Counted from the stretch's first letter, positions 24,127 to 34,346 are shown. The stretch is DNA of 49,396 nucleotides from JBDKVA01 sp039679375 (GCA_039679375.1 JBDKVA010000022.1:1-49396), one strand, 5' to 3'. Made by a program: numbers and translations. Notes: generated by a model from the letters alone, not told the origin.

Positions 24127-24915
24127 GTGTCTATTCCGGCAGGGCTTTTAACAAATGGTTTTGATGTTTTTTTACTTGTATTTGTCCGCATGACCGGATT
24201 ATTTGTTGTAGCTCCCATATTCGGCAGGAGGAATATTCCGACCTATTTTAAAATAGGTTTCTCGTTTTTCATTGCCTTGATTCTTGTCAATACCACTGTT
24301 GTAGATAAGATTCAATATGACGAAAACATACTTTCATATGCCCTGCTGGTTATAAAAGAATTTATTGTGGGATTGTCCATAGGCTTCATAGCATATATAT
24401 CCTTTACCGCTATCTACGTTGCAGGTGAGGTTATTGACATGCAGATCGGTTTCGGCGTTGTCAATGTAATGGATCCGGTGAGTAATATCCAGGTCCCGGT
24501 GATATCCAATCTATATTTCATTATGAGCATGTTGCTGTTGCTTGCCATGAATGGACATCATGTCCTTATAAAAGCGCTGTTTGACAGCTTTACGACATTA
24601 CCGCTCGGGACAGCGGTATTTGACACTGATCTGGCGGACAGTCTGATGGCCGTATTCGGAACGGTATTCATGACGGGATTTAAAATAGCAGCGCCGGTGG
24701 TGGCTTCCATTTTGCTGACGGATGTGGCATTGGGTACGATTTCACGGATGGTTCCGCAATTAAACATTTTTGTTATAGGCATGCCTTTAAAAATATTTAT
24801 CGGGCTATTGATTTTACTTTTTACCATACCTATTTATATGTCTGTTATGGAATCGGTTTTCCATACGATGGATAGCAGCATGATAGATTTTATAAAGGAA
24901 TTGAAACCACAATGA
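24127..24915 (+). CDS. fliR: Flagellar export gate protein FliR
   Basis: FliR is a polytopic export gate subunit. The 262-residue product has about six membrane segments and the conserved VRMTGLFVVAPIFGRRNIP and GEVIDMQIGFGVVNVMDP. I select the GTG at 24127 because GAGAGGTGGG lies 9 nt upstream and the length then matches Bacillus FliR; a TTG at 24088 would add 13 hydrophilic residues. It overlaps flhB by 4 nt (ATGA), indicating coupled translation. Confidence 0.92.
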   Translation: MSIPAGLLTNGFDVFLLVFVRMTGLFVVAPIFGRRNIPTYFKIGFSFFIALILVNTTVVDKIQYDENILSYALLVIKEFIVGLSIGFIAYISFTAIYVAGEVIDMQIGFGVVNVMDPVSNIQVPVISNLYFIMSMLLLLAMNGHHVLIKALFDSFTTLPLGTAVFDTDLADSLMAVFGTVFMTGFKIAAPVVASILLTDVALGTISRMVPQLNIFVIGMPLKIFIGLLILLFTIPIYMSVMESVFHTMDSSMIDFIKELKPQ

Positions 24916-26009
24916 TTTACAGGCTGAACCTCCAGCTGTTCGCGCAGGGAGCTGGCGATAAAACAGAAAAGGCTACGCCCAAAAAGCGCCGTGATACAAG
25001 AAAAAAAGGCCAGGTCTTCTACAGCAGGGAGATGTCGACGGCCATGGTCCTTATGTTCGTTTTTGTGACTCTGCGCATATTTGGGAGCAACATATACAGC
25101 CAGATTTTAGAGTTCACCAAAAAGGTCCTGCTGGAGTACCCAAAGATAGAAGACCTGTATATGCCGGATATACTGCTGCGGGTTTTTATTGACGCAATCA
25201 TCGTCTTTTTCAAGGCGGCAGGGCCGGTAATGATCATTGCGGTTGTAACAGGATTGATCATCAGCCTGGCACAAGTAGGCTTTATGTTTACGGTAGAAAC
25301 GATAAAGCCCAAGTTTGACAGGATCAATCCATTTAGCGGAATAAAAAGAATGTTTTCAATGCGAAGCATCGTCGAGCTCCTGAAAGCAATCTTGAAAATC
25401 ATCATTATCGGATATGTTACATACAGCTATATAAATACACAGGCTCCTGCAATCATGAGCCTGATGGATATGGATGTTGCAAATATCGCATCGTTTACCG
25501 GTCTGATATCGTTGAATCTGGCCATTAGGATCTGTGTTGTTTTAATCCTCTTGGGGGCGTTTGATTTTATCTACCAATGGCGGGATTACGAGAAGAACCT
25601 CAGAATGACCAAGCAGGAGGTAAAGGAGGAATACAAGCAGACCGAGGGCAACCCTGAGATCAAATCCAGGATACGGCAAAAACAGCGGGAGATATCCATG
25701 CGAAGGATGATGCAGGAGATTCCAAAGGCTGATGTGGTCATTACCAATCCTACACACTTTGCATGCGCATTGAAATATGACGCTGCTGTTTCGAAGGCTC
25801 CCGTACTGGTTGCCAAGGGGCAGGATTATATTGCGTTAAGGATAAAAGAAATTGCAAAGGAAAATAAAATTGAAATTGTCGAAAATAAGCCATTGGCCAG
25901 AAGTCTGTATGATCTGGTGGATATAGGTCAGGCGATACCACAGGAACTGTTTCAGGCAGTAGCAGAGGTGCTGGCATTCGTATACAACCTGAAGGGAAAA
26001 ACCGGGTAA
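24912..26009 (+). CDS. flhB: Flagellar export switch protein FlhB
   Basis: FlhB is the specificity switch of the export gate. The 365-residue product starts with the typical LQLFAQ...DKTEKATPKKR, has four membrane segments, and carries the autocleavage motif NPTH at residues 279-282 in the cytoplasmic domain. Length and order are normal. A minus-oriented repeat copy occupies the 205-bp gap before flhA. Confidence 0.97.
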   Translation: MIYRLNLQLFAQGAGDKTEKATPKKRRDTRKKGQVFYSREMSTAMVLMFVFVTLRIFGSNIYSQILEFTKKVLLEYPKIEDLYMPDILLRVFIDAIIVFFKAAGPVMIIAVVTGLIISLAQVGFMFTVETIKPKFDRINPFSGIKRMFSMRSIVELLKAILKIIIIGYVTYSYINTQAPAIMSLMDMDVANIASFTGLISLNLAIRICVVLILLGAFDFIYQWRDYEKNLRMTKQEVKEEYKQTEGNPEIKSRIRQKQREISMRRMMQEIPKADVVITNPTHFACALKYDAAVSKAPVLVAKGQDYIALRIKEIAKENKIEIVENKPLARSLYDLVDIGQAIPQELFQAVAEVLAFVYNLKGKTG

Positions 26010-26055
26010 GAAGCGGGGACTGCAGGACGGAAACCGCAGACCGGGGAATGATTTC

Positions 26056-26153
26056 GTAACTTATTGCCGCGAAATTGCAATAAAAAACAAGAAAATAGTT
26101 TCACATTCGCGGCAATAAGTACATTCGTTGGGTTGTGGGCGGTAGCCCACATT
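26056..26153 (-). repeat. 98-bp double-hairpin intergenic repeat, copy 2 (inverted)
   Basis: The reverse complement matches the copy at 38826-38923 at all but about five positions and the copy at 12707-12805 at all but about seven plus one indel. Arms TTATTGCCGCGAA and TTCGCGGCAATAA form the main stem; the smaller hairpin is TGTGGGC / GCCCACA. It lies between flhB and flhA, opposite to the other two copies, so orientation relative to transcription is not fixed. Confidence 0.88.
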
Positions 26154-26214
26154 GGTTTGGACATTTGCAGCAGATAAAAATACAAAATAGAAGTTAAGGA
26201 AGGGGGAAAAGGAA

Positions 26215-28239
26215 TTGAAGTTCAAGGATACTTCCGTACCGATTATCGTAGTTGGTATCGTTATTGCCATCATATTGCCGATACCGGGCTTTATTCTTGA
26301 CATACTGATCGCAGTCAATCTGATACTGACCGTCATTATTTTACTGAATACGGTCTACCTGAAGGAGCCTCTGCAGCTTTCCATTTTCCCATCCCTGTTA
26401 GTCATGACTACATTATACAGGCTGATGCTGAATATAAGGTCGACGTTCCTGATTCTGGGAAAGGGGGAGGCAGGCGACGTCATCGAGGGCTTCGGCAGGT
26501 TTGTAGGCGGAAATGACCTGATCGTCGGATTCATTGTGTTCGCTCTTATTATGATCGTTAACTTCCTGGTCATCACCCGCGGCTCGGAGCGTGTTGCAGA
26601 AGTGGCGGCCAGATTTACACTCGACGCAATGCCGGGCAAGCAGATGGCAATTGATGCGGATCTCAATTCCGGTTTGATCAATGATACGGAAGCCAAGGAA
26701 AGAAGGAAAAAGGTCCAAAGGGAAGCGGATTTCTATGGAGCTATGGATGGCGCCAGCAAATTTGTGAAAAATGACGCCATAGCCGGGATAATCACAACGG
26801 TCCTCAATATTGCCGGTGGCCTTATTATGGGCATGGTGTCAAGGGGAGAAACGTTTAGCGAGGCTCTTGAGACCTATGCAGTCCTGACGATCGGAGACGG
26901 ACTGGTAAGTCAGATACCCGCACTCATGCTTTCATCCGCAACCAGTTTTATTGTCACAAGGGCTGCATCTGACTCGGATATGAGCCAGGATTTCATTAAG
27001 CAGCTGTTCAATAATCCAAAAGTGCTTTATCTTGCCTCAGCACTAAGCTTTGTACTTGCTTTTTTCCTGCCTGTAATACCTTTCCTGCTCCTGGCGGCTA
27101 TATTGGCGTTTTTGGCATATACGCTGTCCAAGCAGCAAAAAGAGATGCTAAAGCAGGAAGAGGTCAAGGTGGAGGAAAATGAAGTAGAAGAAATACGCAA
27201 GCCGGAAAATGTAGTTTCACTGCTCCAGGTAGACCCGATCGAGCTGGAATTCGGTTATGGGATCATACCGCTTGCCGATGTGAACCAGGGAGGAGACCTT
27301 CTAGACAGAGTGGTTATGATCAGAAGGCAGTTGGCGCTGGAACTGGGTATGATCGTTCCGATCATCCGGCTAAGGGATAATATCCAGCTGGCTCCCAATG
27401 AATATCAAATCAAGATCAAAGGTGTAGAGGTCGCCCGGGGCGAACTGATGATGGATCATTATATGGCGATGAATCCCGGACTTGTTGAAGAAGAAGTCGA
27501 AGGCATCAAAACAACAGAACCGGCATTTGGGCTGCCTGCCATATGGATTACGGAAGGTCAGAGGGACAAAGCCGAAATGCTTGGCTATACGGTAGTGGAT
27601 TCTCCTTCCATAATCGCAACACATCTGACGGAGATCATCAAGAAGTACGCACGTGAATTGATCGGCAGACAGGATGTTCAGGTGCTGATTGACAATGTGA
27701 AACAGAATTACCCTGTCATTGTGGATGAGCTGATACCAAAACTCATGTCGGTCGGAGAGGTCCAAAAGGTTCTTGCAAATCTGCTAAAGGAAGGCATTTC
27801 CATAAGGGACATGGTCACCATACTGGAAACACTTGCAGATTATGCGCCTATTACACATGATACAGACATGCTGACGGAATACGTCCGTCAGGCTTTGGGG
27901 AGAGCGATCTCAAAGAAGTTTTTCACTGAGGAAAAGTCCAGTGTAATTACACTGGATCCGAAACTCGAACAGCTTATTATGGATTCATTGCAGAAATCGG
28001 ACACCGGATCCTATCTGGTACTTGAGCCCAATGTTTCGAACTCGGTTTTGAGCAACCTTTCAAAGCAGGTCCAGAAGCTGATGCAATTGGGCCAGCAGCC
28101 TATCGTACTTGCCTCGCCTGTAGTCAGGCTCTATTTCAAGAAGCTTGCGGACCAATCCATACCAGGTATTGTTGTATTATCCTATAACGAGCTTGATCCA
28201 AATTTGGAGATTCAGTCTATAGGGGTTGTAAGTATATAA
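26215..28239 (+). CDS. flhA: Flagellar export gate protein FlhA
   Basis: FlhA is the largest export gate subunit, with a membrane half and a cytoplasmic ring that receives substrates and chaperones. The 674-residue product has about eight N-terminal membrane segments, the FHIPEP-type segment (VAEVAARFTLDAMPGKQMAI) and the cytoplasmic domain from about residue 330. The start is TTG with GGAAGGGGG upstream. Its first residues KFKDTSVPIIVVGIV match the family. Confidence 0.96.
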   Translation: MKFKDTSVPIIVVGIVIAIILPIPGFILDILIAVNLILTVIILLNTVYLKEPLQLSIFPSLLVMTTLYRLMLNIRSTFLILGKGEAGDVIEGFGRFVGGNDLIVGFIVFALIMIVNFLVITRGSERVAEVAARFTLDAMPGKQMAIDADLNSGLINDTEAKERRKKVQREADFYGAMDGASKFVKNDAIAGIITTVLNIAGGLIMGMVSRGETFSEALETYAVLTIGDGLVSQIPALMLSSATSFIVTRAASDSDMSQDFIKQLFNNPKVLYLASALSFVLAFFLPVIPFLLLAAILAFLAYTLSKQQKEMLKQEEVKVEENEVEEIRKPENVVSLLQVDPIELEFGYGIIPLADVNQGGDLLDRVVMIRRQLALELGMIVPIIRLRDNIQLAPNEYQIKIKGVEVARGELMMDHYMAMNPGLVEEEVEGIKTTEPAFGLPAIWITEGQRDKAEMLGYTVVDSPSIIATHLTEIIKKYARELIGRQDVQVLIDNVKQNYPVIVDELIPKLMSVGEVQKVLANLLKEGISIRDMVTILETLADYAPITHDTDMLTEYVRQALGRAISKKFFTEEKSSVITLDPKLEQLIMDSLQKSDTGSYLVLEPNVSNSVLSNLSKQVQKLMQLGQQPIVLASPVVRLYFKKLADQSIPGIVVLSYNELDPNLEIQSIGVVSI

Positions 28240-28328
28240 AAAAATGGTAAAATGAAATAGAATAGAATATGTCACTATATAATGGAATAATTACTTTTTA
28301 GAGAAAAAAATGAAGGATCGGGGAACTT

Positions 28329-29537
28329 ATGAAGATTCGCCGCTACATGGCAAAAAACACGCAGGAAGCCATACTGAAGGTTAAGATGGATCTTGGTAAC
28401 GAAGCTCTTATTCTGAACACACGAAAGGTAAAGAAGAAGGGACTCCTTGGTTTGTTTCAAAAGCCGATGGTTGAGGTATTGGCAGCTATTGACGAATACA
28501 ATTTAACAAGGACGGAGGGCGGCTCCGTCAAATCAGTTGAAAAACAATCTGAAAAAACAGAAGAAAAGCAAGGCGGCAGAAGGAATTCCGAGTTGGAGGA
28601 AAGAAATAAATTTGACGAAAAAGAGGAAAAAATAGCAAATCTGGAGAATAAAATATCTACTATAGAGGAAATGCTACAAAAAATGTATGCGCATTTGAAA
28701 TTGGAGGATAAGCCCATACAGGAGGCAAAAGAAGAAAAACAACCTGTGGCGCCGAATATTTCGGAGATATTTTATGGTAACCTTATAAAGAATGAAGTGG
28801 ATGTCGATATCGCCAGGAAGATTGTTGGCACAGCGGCGGCAAAATCAGGCCAGGGGGCGGGTGTAAACGATATGACGTCCCAGATATCGGCCGTTATTAC
28901 AGGTATACTGGGCAGGCCGGATACCATAAAACCAGGCATTCCAGGCAAACCATCCGTTATCATTTTTGTTGGGCCTACGGGTGTTGGCAAGACAACTACG
29001 CTGGCAAAGATTGCAGCGAATTACGTTTTAAACCAGAAAAAGGCCGTGGGGCTGATAACAGCTGATACATACCGAATTGCAGCAGTAGAGCAGCTGAAGA
29101 CATATGCGGAGATACTCGGTATTCCATTATCGGTAGCCTATACGGCCCAGGAGATCAGCGAAGCAGTCAGTCTGCATTCCGATAAGGATATCGTACTGAT
29201 TGATACCGCCGGCCGAAGCCATAGGAACAAGTCTCAGTTTGAGGAACTCAAAACATTGATTTTGGCGTCGCATGCAGATGAAGTATATCTTGTACTCAGT
29301 GCGACAACAAGCATACGGAACTGTAAAGAGATTTTAAACAGCTATGGTTTTTTGACAAACTATAAACTGATTTTTACAAAAATTGACGAAGCCCCGGTCC
29401 AGGGTATTATACTCAACGTAAAATACTTTACGGGAAAGAGTCTTTCATATATTACTACCGGACAAAGTGTGCCTGATGATATAGAAACAGCTGATATTGA
29501 GAAGATAACGAAGAATCTGATAGGGAGCATGGGCTAA
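28329..29537 (+). CDS. flhF: Flagellar biosynthesis SRP-type GTPase FlhF
   Basis: FlhF is an SRP-family GTPase that sets flagellar position and number. The 402-residue product has the B domain (MKIRRYMAKNTQEAILKVK), a charged linker (about 70-140), and the NG domain with G1 GPTGVGKTTT from residue 215, VLIDTAGRS and FTKIDEAP. The stop TAA is directly followed by the flhG ATG. Confidence 0.96.
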   Translation: MKIRRYMAKNTQEAILKVKMDLGNEALILNTRKVKKKGLLGLFQKPMVEVLAAIDEYNLTRTEGGSVKSVEKQSEKTEEKQGGRRNSELEERNKFDEKEEKIANLENKISTIEEMLQKMYAHLKLEDKPIQEAKEEKQPVAPNISEIFYGNLIKNEVDVDIARKIVGTAAAKSGQGAGVNDMTSQISAVITGILGRPDTIKPGIPGKPSVIIFVGPTGVGKTTTLAKIAANYVLNQKKAVGLITADTYRIAAVEQLKTYAEILGIPLSVAYTAQEISEAVSLHSDKDIVLIDTAGRSHRNKSQFEELKTLILASHADEVYLVLSATTSIRNCKEILNSYGFLTNYKLIFTKIDEAPVQGIILNVKYFTGKSLSYITTGQSVPDDIETADIEKITKNLIGSMG

Positions 29538-30449
29538 ATGATGGATCAGGCAGAAAAACTAAGGCAGGTCATAGATAATTTAAGATTGAAGCAGGCGGTA
29601 AACCAGACGTCAGCTCCCATACCGAAGGTAAAAAGGACAGCCAGAGTCATTACGGTAACAAGCGGCAAGGGCGGCGTCGGCAAAACAAACATAACGATCA
29701 ATCTTGCTATAGCCTTAAGCGAACTGGGCTGCAGGGTTGTAATAATGGATGCGGATTTCGGGCTGGCAAACATAGATGTACTTTTTGGAATTATTCCGAA
29801 GTTTACGCTTGTGGATGTGATAAAAAACAGGAAGAGCATACTGGAGATATTGTCAGAAGGGCCGAAGAACATCAAGTTTATTTCAGGCGGGTCCGGAGTC
29901 GAGGAGCTTATCAAGCTTGACAGACTACAGGTGTTGAGGTTCGTTGAAAACATGGCGCTGCTGGACAAGTTGGCGGACATCATTATTGTGGATACAGGGG
30001 CAGGATTGTCGGAGAATGTGATGAGTTTCGTCATGGCGGCAGATGAAGTGCTTCTTATAACAACGCCGGAACCTACATCCATAACAGATGCCTACGCATT
30101 GATCAAAACGGTGTCAAACAGAGACAAAACGAAAAAGATCAAGGTGATTGTGAACAAGACGGAAAACAATAATGAAGCCAATGATATATTGAATAAGCTG
30201 ATACTTGTTTCGGAAAAATTCCTTGGTATTGCACTGGAACCGACAGGCTACATATTGCGTGACGAGGCTGTCGCAAAAGCGGTAAAGCAGCAGCAGCCTT
30301 TCTTACTCAGCTTTCCTAAAAGTCAGGCTGCCAGGAATATAAGGGAGATATCCATCAAGCTTACAGAAAGCGGTAAAGGCGGGGACATTCCGCAGAGTGC
30401 AGGTATCAGGGGCTTTCTTAACAGGCTTGTTGGCTTTATGAGAGTATAA
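29538..30449 (+). CDS. flhG: Flagellum number regulator FlhG (MinD/ParA-like)
   Basis: FlhG is a MinD-type ATPase that stimulates FlhF GTPase activity and limits flagellar number. The 303-residue product has the N-terminal activator helix DQAEKLRQV, deviant Walker A SGKGGVGKTN (about 42-51), and switch motifs DADFGLANID and VDTGAGLS. ATGs at 29538 and 29541 are both possible. It is adjacent to flhF with no gap. Confidence 0.95.
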   Translation: MMDQAEKLRQVIDNLRLKQAVNQTSAPIPKVKRTARVITVTSGKGGVGKTNITINLAIALSELGCRVVIMDADFGLANIDVLFGIIPKFTLVDVIKNRKSILEILSEGPKNIKFISGGSGVEELIKLDRLQVLRFVENMALLDKLADIIIVDTGAGLSENVMSFVMAADEVLLITTPEPTSITDAYALIKTVSNRDKTKKIKVIVNKTENNNEANDILNKLILVSEKFLGIALEPTGYILRDEAVAKAVKQQQPFLLSFPKSQAARNIREISIKLTESGKGGDIPQSAGIRGFLNRLVGFMRV

Positions 30450-30483
30450 TGGATCGCAAATTCAGTAAAGGGAGGAGCAGAAG

Positions 30484-31176
30484 GTGGAATTATCCGATAT
30501 AGGAACCGGCACGAAATTGGAGCTTGAACGATTCGACGAGGAAGGCAACCGGATCGAGCCCAATGTTGTCAGCAAATATGAGCGTACTCTGGAAAATAAT
30601 GAGGCTGTTATCGCTGCACCTATATTGGAAGGCAATGTTGTTCCCATACAGATCGGTACGTTATTGAATGTTTATTTTACATATAGAAGGGAAAATGATA
30701 TCCATCTCTTTGTGTTCAGTGTTTTGGTGAAGGATCGGATGGTGTCCGAGAATTTGCCCTTTTTAAAAGTGGAGCAGCAGGGAGAAATACATAAGGTCCA
30801 GAGAAGGGAATATTACAGGCTGGACTGTTTGCTTAAAGTCCGGTACAGGCAGGTGAAATCCTATAACCCTGCATATAACGAGGACATCCCATATAGACAG
30901 ACGTTTGCAAAAAATTTGAGCGGCGGCGGAATTAGCCTGTTGCTCGAAGAAAGGATAGAGATCGGGAAAATACTCGAATGTGAAATATTCAATGAACAGA
31001 ACAAAAATGTTCATTTCTTCGGAAAGGTATTAAGGTTTGAAATGGCTGAATTGGACGGAAGATTCAAATATGAAGCGGGTGTAGCATACATCAGAATAAA
31101 TGAAAGTGACAGGGATGCAGTAATTAAATTTATTTTTGAGGAACAACGAAAATTGCGAAAAAAAGGGTTGATTTAG
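30484..31176 (+). CDS. PilZ-domain c-di-GMP effector, YcgR/MotI-like
   Basis: The 230-residue product has an N-terminal YcgR-N/PilZN-like domain (residues 1-95) and a PilZ domain with the c-di-GMP-binding RxxxR (in QRREYYRLD) and N-x-S-x-x-G (NLSGGGISL) motifs. Proteins of this type bind c-di-GMP and brake the flagellar motor at the stator or switch. The start is GTG with AAGGGAGGAG upstream. Its place between flhG and cheB fits a motility role. Confidence 0.88.
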   Translation: MELSDIGTGTKLELERFDEEGNRIEPNVVSKYERTLENNEAVIAAPILEGNVVPIQIGTLLNVYFTYRRENDIHLFVFSVLVKDRMVSENLPFLKVEQQGEIHKVQRREYYRLDCLLKVRYRQVKSYNPAYNEDIPYRQTFAKNLSGGGISLLLEERIEIGKILECEIFNEQNKNVHFFGKVLRFEMAELDGRFKYEAGVAYIRINESDRDAVIKFIFEEQRKLRKKGLI

Positions 31177-31179
31177 GAA

Positions 31180-31770
31180 ATGACAATAATTGCTGTAGGT
31201 ACCTCGACCGGAGGACCAAAGGCATTGCTAGAGGTTTTGCGTAATATTCCGGAGAATATACCGGCCGCCTTTGTTATTGTTCAGCACATGCCCCCGGGAT
31301 TTACCAAATCACTGGCGGTAAGACTGAACTCACTTTGCAATATTCATGTAAAGGAAGCAGAGGATGATGAAATAATAAAACCAGGTTTTGCTTACATAGC
31401 ACCGGGAGATTTTCACTTAGAGGTGCGGAGAACCTCCGATGACATCCTGAAATTAAGGCTGTCAAAGGAAGCACCGGCAGGAGGCCACAGACCGGCTGTC
31501 GATGTGATGATGGGTTCCATTGCGGAAACGAAGTATCCCAATGTCATCGGTGTGATCATGACAGGAATGGGTTCCGACGGAAGCAAGGGAATTGTAAAAA
31601 TTAAAAAGCAAAACAGTGCCACTATCATATCGCAGGATGAGGAATCCTGTGTGGTATATGGAATGCCGAATTCCGCCGTAAAGACAGGTGTGGTGGATCA
31701 AGTCGTACCTCTTAAAGAAATTTCAGAGGTAATAATCAAATACGTGGGGGTGGATCAAGTATGGACATGA
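31180..31770 (+). CDS. cheB: CheB methylesterase domain protein without receiver
   Basis: CheB removes methyl groups from (and deamidates) chemoreceptor glutamates. The 196-residue product is only the catalytic domain: Ser9 (GTSTGGP), His36 (VQHMPPGFT) and Asp133 (MTGMGSDGS) form the triad. The usual N-terminal receiver domain is absent; the gene starts 3 bp after the PilZ gene, so there is no room for one. Phosphorylation control by CheA therefore cannot act in the standard way. No cheR is in the window. It overlaps cheA by 10 nt. Confidence 0.93.
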   Translation: MTIIAVGTSTGGPKALLEVLRNIPENIPAAFVIVQHMPPGFTKSLAVRLNSLCNIHVKEAEDDEIIKPGFAYIAPGDFHLEVRRTSDDILKLRLSKEAPAGGHRPAVDVMMGSIAETKYPNVIGVIMTGMGSDGSKGIVKIKKQNSATIISQDEESCVVYGMPNSAVKTGVVDQVVPLKEISEVIIKYVGVDQVWT

Positions 31771-33839
31771 GTCAATACCAGGAGATTTTTATTGAAGAGA
31801 CGAAGGAGCATTTGCAAAGTCTGAATCAGTGCCTGTTAACCTTGGAGAAGGATCCTGGAGACAGTTCCGTGCTCAACGAGATCTTCAGAGTGGCGCATAC
31901 TTTAAAGGGGATGTCCGGAACAATGGGATTTAAAAGGATGTCCAGACTGACGCATGATATGGAAAACGTGCTGCAGGCTTTGAGAAACAATGAAGTTAAG
32001 GTAACTACCAAGCTGATAGATTTGCTGTTTAAATGCCTGGATGCGTTGGAGAACTACACAACAATGGTTGCTGAAACAGGATCTGAGGGCATTGAGGAGA
32101 ATCTGAACATTATCGACGCATTGTCAAACATCATAAAAGGCAAGGCACCACAGGCTGCTACTGCTGCCAAACCATCCTCATTCGCGGCTGCCCACGGAAC
32201 TGCATCGTCTGCTTCAACGGATGACAATCCTCCGTTGCTTGCACTGAACCAGTATGATATGAATGTGATCAACAAGGCGGCCGATCTGGGGAACAATACC
32301 TACCAGATCACGCTGAAGCTGAACAAGGGATGTGTTTTAAAATCAGCAAGGGCATTTGTCATTTTTAAGACACTTGAACGATATTCTGAAATAATCAAGT
32401 CGGATCCAAGTGTCCAGGACATTGAGGATGAGAAATTTGACTATGAATTTACGCTCATTGTTATAACAAAAGAAGATGAGTCTGTATTTCAAAAGGATCT
32501 CAATTCGATTTCCGAGGTTGATAAAATCATCATCCGACAGGTTCAGGCAAAAAGGGAGGCGGTTGCTGCCGGATTGAAGGCCGGTTCCGAATCCGGTGAT
32601 TCTGATGGCAGGGCAAGAGATGAACAGGCCGCCCAGCAGAATTCCGATACGAATCAGGTAAATTCCGATCTATCGGCAAAGAAGGCCAAAACAGGTAAAA
32701 CAGTTCGTGTGGACATCGAAAGGCTTGATCTGCTCTTGAACCTGGTAAGTGAGCTGATCATTCAGAAAACCAGGCTTGAAGGGCTTGAAGGGATCACAAA
32801 GACAAAGGATTGGGCAGAGACACTGGAATACCTTGAAAAGATCACGACAAATCTTCATGATGCAGTCATGAAGGTTAGGATGGTGCCTGTTGAAACAGTC
32901 TTCAACCGTTTCCCCAGGATGATCAGGGATATATCGAAAAATCTCGGCAAGGAAGTTGAGCTTACCATGTCAGGTGAGGAAACGGAGCTGGACAGGACAG
33001 TAATAGATGAAATAGGAGATCCTTTAATCCATTTGCTGAGGAATTCCGTCGATCACGGAATTGAACCGATTGAGACGAGAAGGAGCGCGGGTAAGCCCGA
33101 GACAGGCAAAATCGCACTGAGGGCTTATCAGGATGGAAATAACGTTGTTATTGAGGTGGAAGACGACGGTGCGGGCATCAATACGGAGAAAGTAAAGAAA
33201 AAGGCAATCGAAAAAGGTTTGATCAACAAGGATATGGCTGCAAACCTTACACAGAAGGAAATTATCGATTTCCTTTTTAAGCCGAGCTTCAGTACGGCCG
33301 ATAAGGTTACGGACCTGTCCGGCAGGGGCGTGGGACTTGATGTAGTAAAGACCAAGATCGAAATGCTTGGGGGAGTTGTCGAGGTGGAAACCGCGTTGGG
33401 TAAGGGCAGCAGATTCTTTATCAGGCTGCCGCTGACACTTGCCATCATACAGGCTCTGCTTGTCATGGTCGGAAATGAAAAATATGCCATTCAGCTAAGC
33501 TCCATTCATAAAATAATGAATATCGCTCCCGAGGAAATAAAACTGGTACAGAATCAGGAGGTCATACTTTACAGGAATATGGTCGTTCCAATCGTCAGGC
33601 TTGATAAAGTTCTGGAAGTACCGAATGAGAATGGCGATCAAAAAGTGCTGAAGCTTGTGATAGTAAAAAGAGGAGACCGGCTGACAGGTTTTGTGGTGGA
33701 CAAGGTGCTGGGGCAGCAGGAAATTGTGCAAAAATCGCTGGGCAAATTCCTTTCGGGTATAAAGGTTGTTACGAGCGCAACCATACTTGGAGACGGTAAT
33801 GTGGCGCTCATACTTGATGTGAATGCCCTGGCGCATTAG
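31761..33839 (+). CDS. cheA: Chemotaxis histidine kinase CheA
   Basis: CheA is the chemotaxis kinase. The 692-residue product has P1 (Hpt, phosphorylated His46 in FRVAHTLKGMSG), a P2-type CheY-binding region (about 175-275), P3 dimerisation (VDIERLDLLLNLVSELI), P4 ATPase with N box LLRNSVDHGIE, and G boxes VEDDGAGIN and DLSGRGVGLDVV, and a C-terminal P5 CheW-like domain. ATG at 31761 or 31767 overlaps the cheB stop. Confidence 0.97.
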   Translation: MDMSQYQEIFIEETKEHLQSLNQCLLTLEKDPGDSSVLNEIFRVAHTLKGMSGTMGFKRMSRLTHDMENVLQALRNNEVKVTTKLIDLLFKCLDALENYTTMVAETGSEGIEENLNIIDALSNIIKGKAPQAATAAKPSSFAAAHGTASSASTDDNPPLLALNQYDMNVINKAADLGNNTYQITLKLNKGCVLKSARAFVIFKTLERYSEIIKSDPSVQDIEDEKFDYEFTLIVITKEDESVFQKDLNSISEVDKIIIRQVQAKREAVAAGLKAGSESGDSDGRARDEQAAQQNSDTNQVNSDLSAKKAKTGKTVRVDIERLDLLLNLVSELIIQKTRLEGLEGITKTKDWAETLEYLEKITTNLHDAVMKVRMVPVETVFNRFPRMIRDISKNLGKEVELTMSGEETELDRTVIDEIGDPLIHLLRNSVDHGIEPIETRRSAGKPETGKIALRAYQDGNNVVIEVEDDGAGINTEKVKKKAIEKGLINKDMAANLTQKEIIDFLFKPSFSTADKVTDLSGRGVGLDVVKTKIEMLGGVVEVETALGKGSRFFIRLPLTLAIIQALLVMVGNEKYAIQLSSIHKIMNIAPEEIKLVQNQEVILYRNMVVPIVRLDKVLEVPNENGDQKVLKLVIVKRGDRLTGFVVDKVLGQQEIVQKSLGKFLSGIKVVTSATILGDGNVALILDVNALAH

Positions 33840-33854
33840 GAAAGGAGTATGACC

Positions 33855-34310
33855 ATGACAAACACCAATTCAAAGGAAATAAAAAAATATCTTATATTTA
33901 AGCTTGAAAACGAGGAGTATGGCATAGATATCCATAAAATCACCACGATCATACGACACGAAATGAGCTTTGCCAGGGTTCCCAAAACGCCATCCTTCCT
34001 GAAAGGCGTATTTAACCTGAGAGGTGAAATCATTCCGGCCATAAGTCTTCGTGCCAAATTCGGACTCCCTGAAGATGAAATCGGTGAAGAAACCAGGATA
34101 ATCATATTGAAAATGGATGAATTTACTGCCGGCGTGATCGTGGATTCCGTATCCGAGGTGCTTGAGCTTGTCGAGGATGCTACAGAAAGCATTGCAGGCA
34201 TAGCAGGCGAAGTTTCACTCGACTACATAACGGGAATTGGAAAATATAACGGGAGAATCATTACACTGCTGAATATGGACAATCTTGTAACATTAAGCGT
34301 TGCGGAATAG
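33855..34310 (+). CDS. cheW: Chemotaxis coupling protein CheW
   Basis: CheW couples receptors to CheA. The 151-residue product is a single CheW domain (YLIFKLENEEYGIDI ... PSFLKGVFNLRGEIIPAI). The ATG at 33855 is 8 nt after AAAGGAG; the ATG at 33849 is too close to it. It lies between cheA and cheC, separated from cheC by the second 80-bp element. Confidence 0.95.
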   Translation: MTNTNSKEIKKYLIFKLENEEYGIDIHKITTIIRHEMSFARVPKTPSFLKGVFNLRGEIIPAISLRAKFGLPEDEIGEETRIIILKMDEFTAGVIVDSVSEVLELVEDATESIAGIAGEVSLDYITGIGKYNGRIITLLNMDNLVTLSVAE

Positions 34311-34346
34311 CGCTGCGATATCTGCCTCAGCAGTTGGGGCCCCCAT

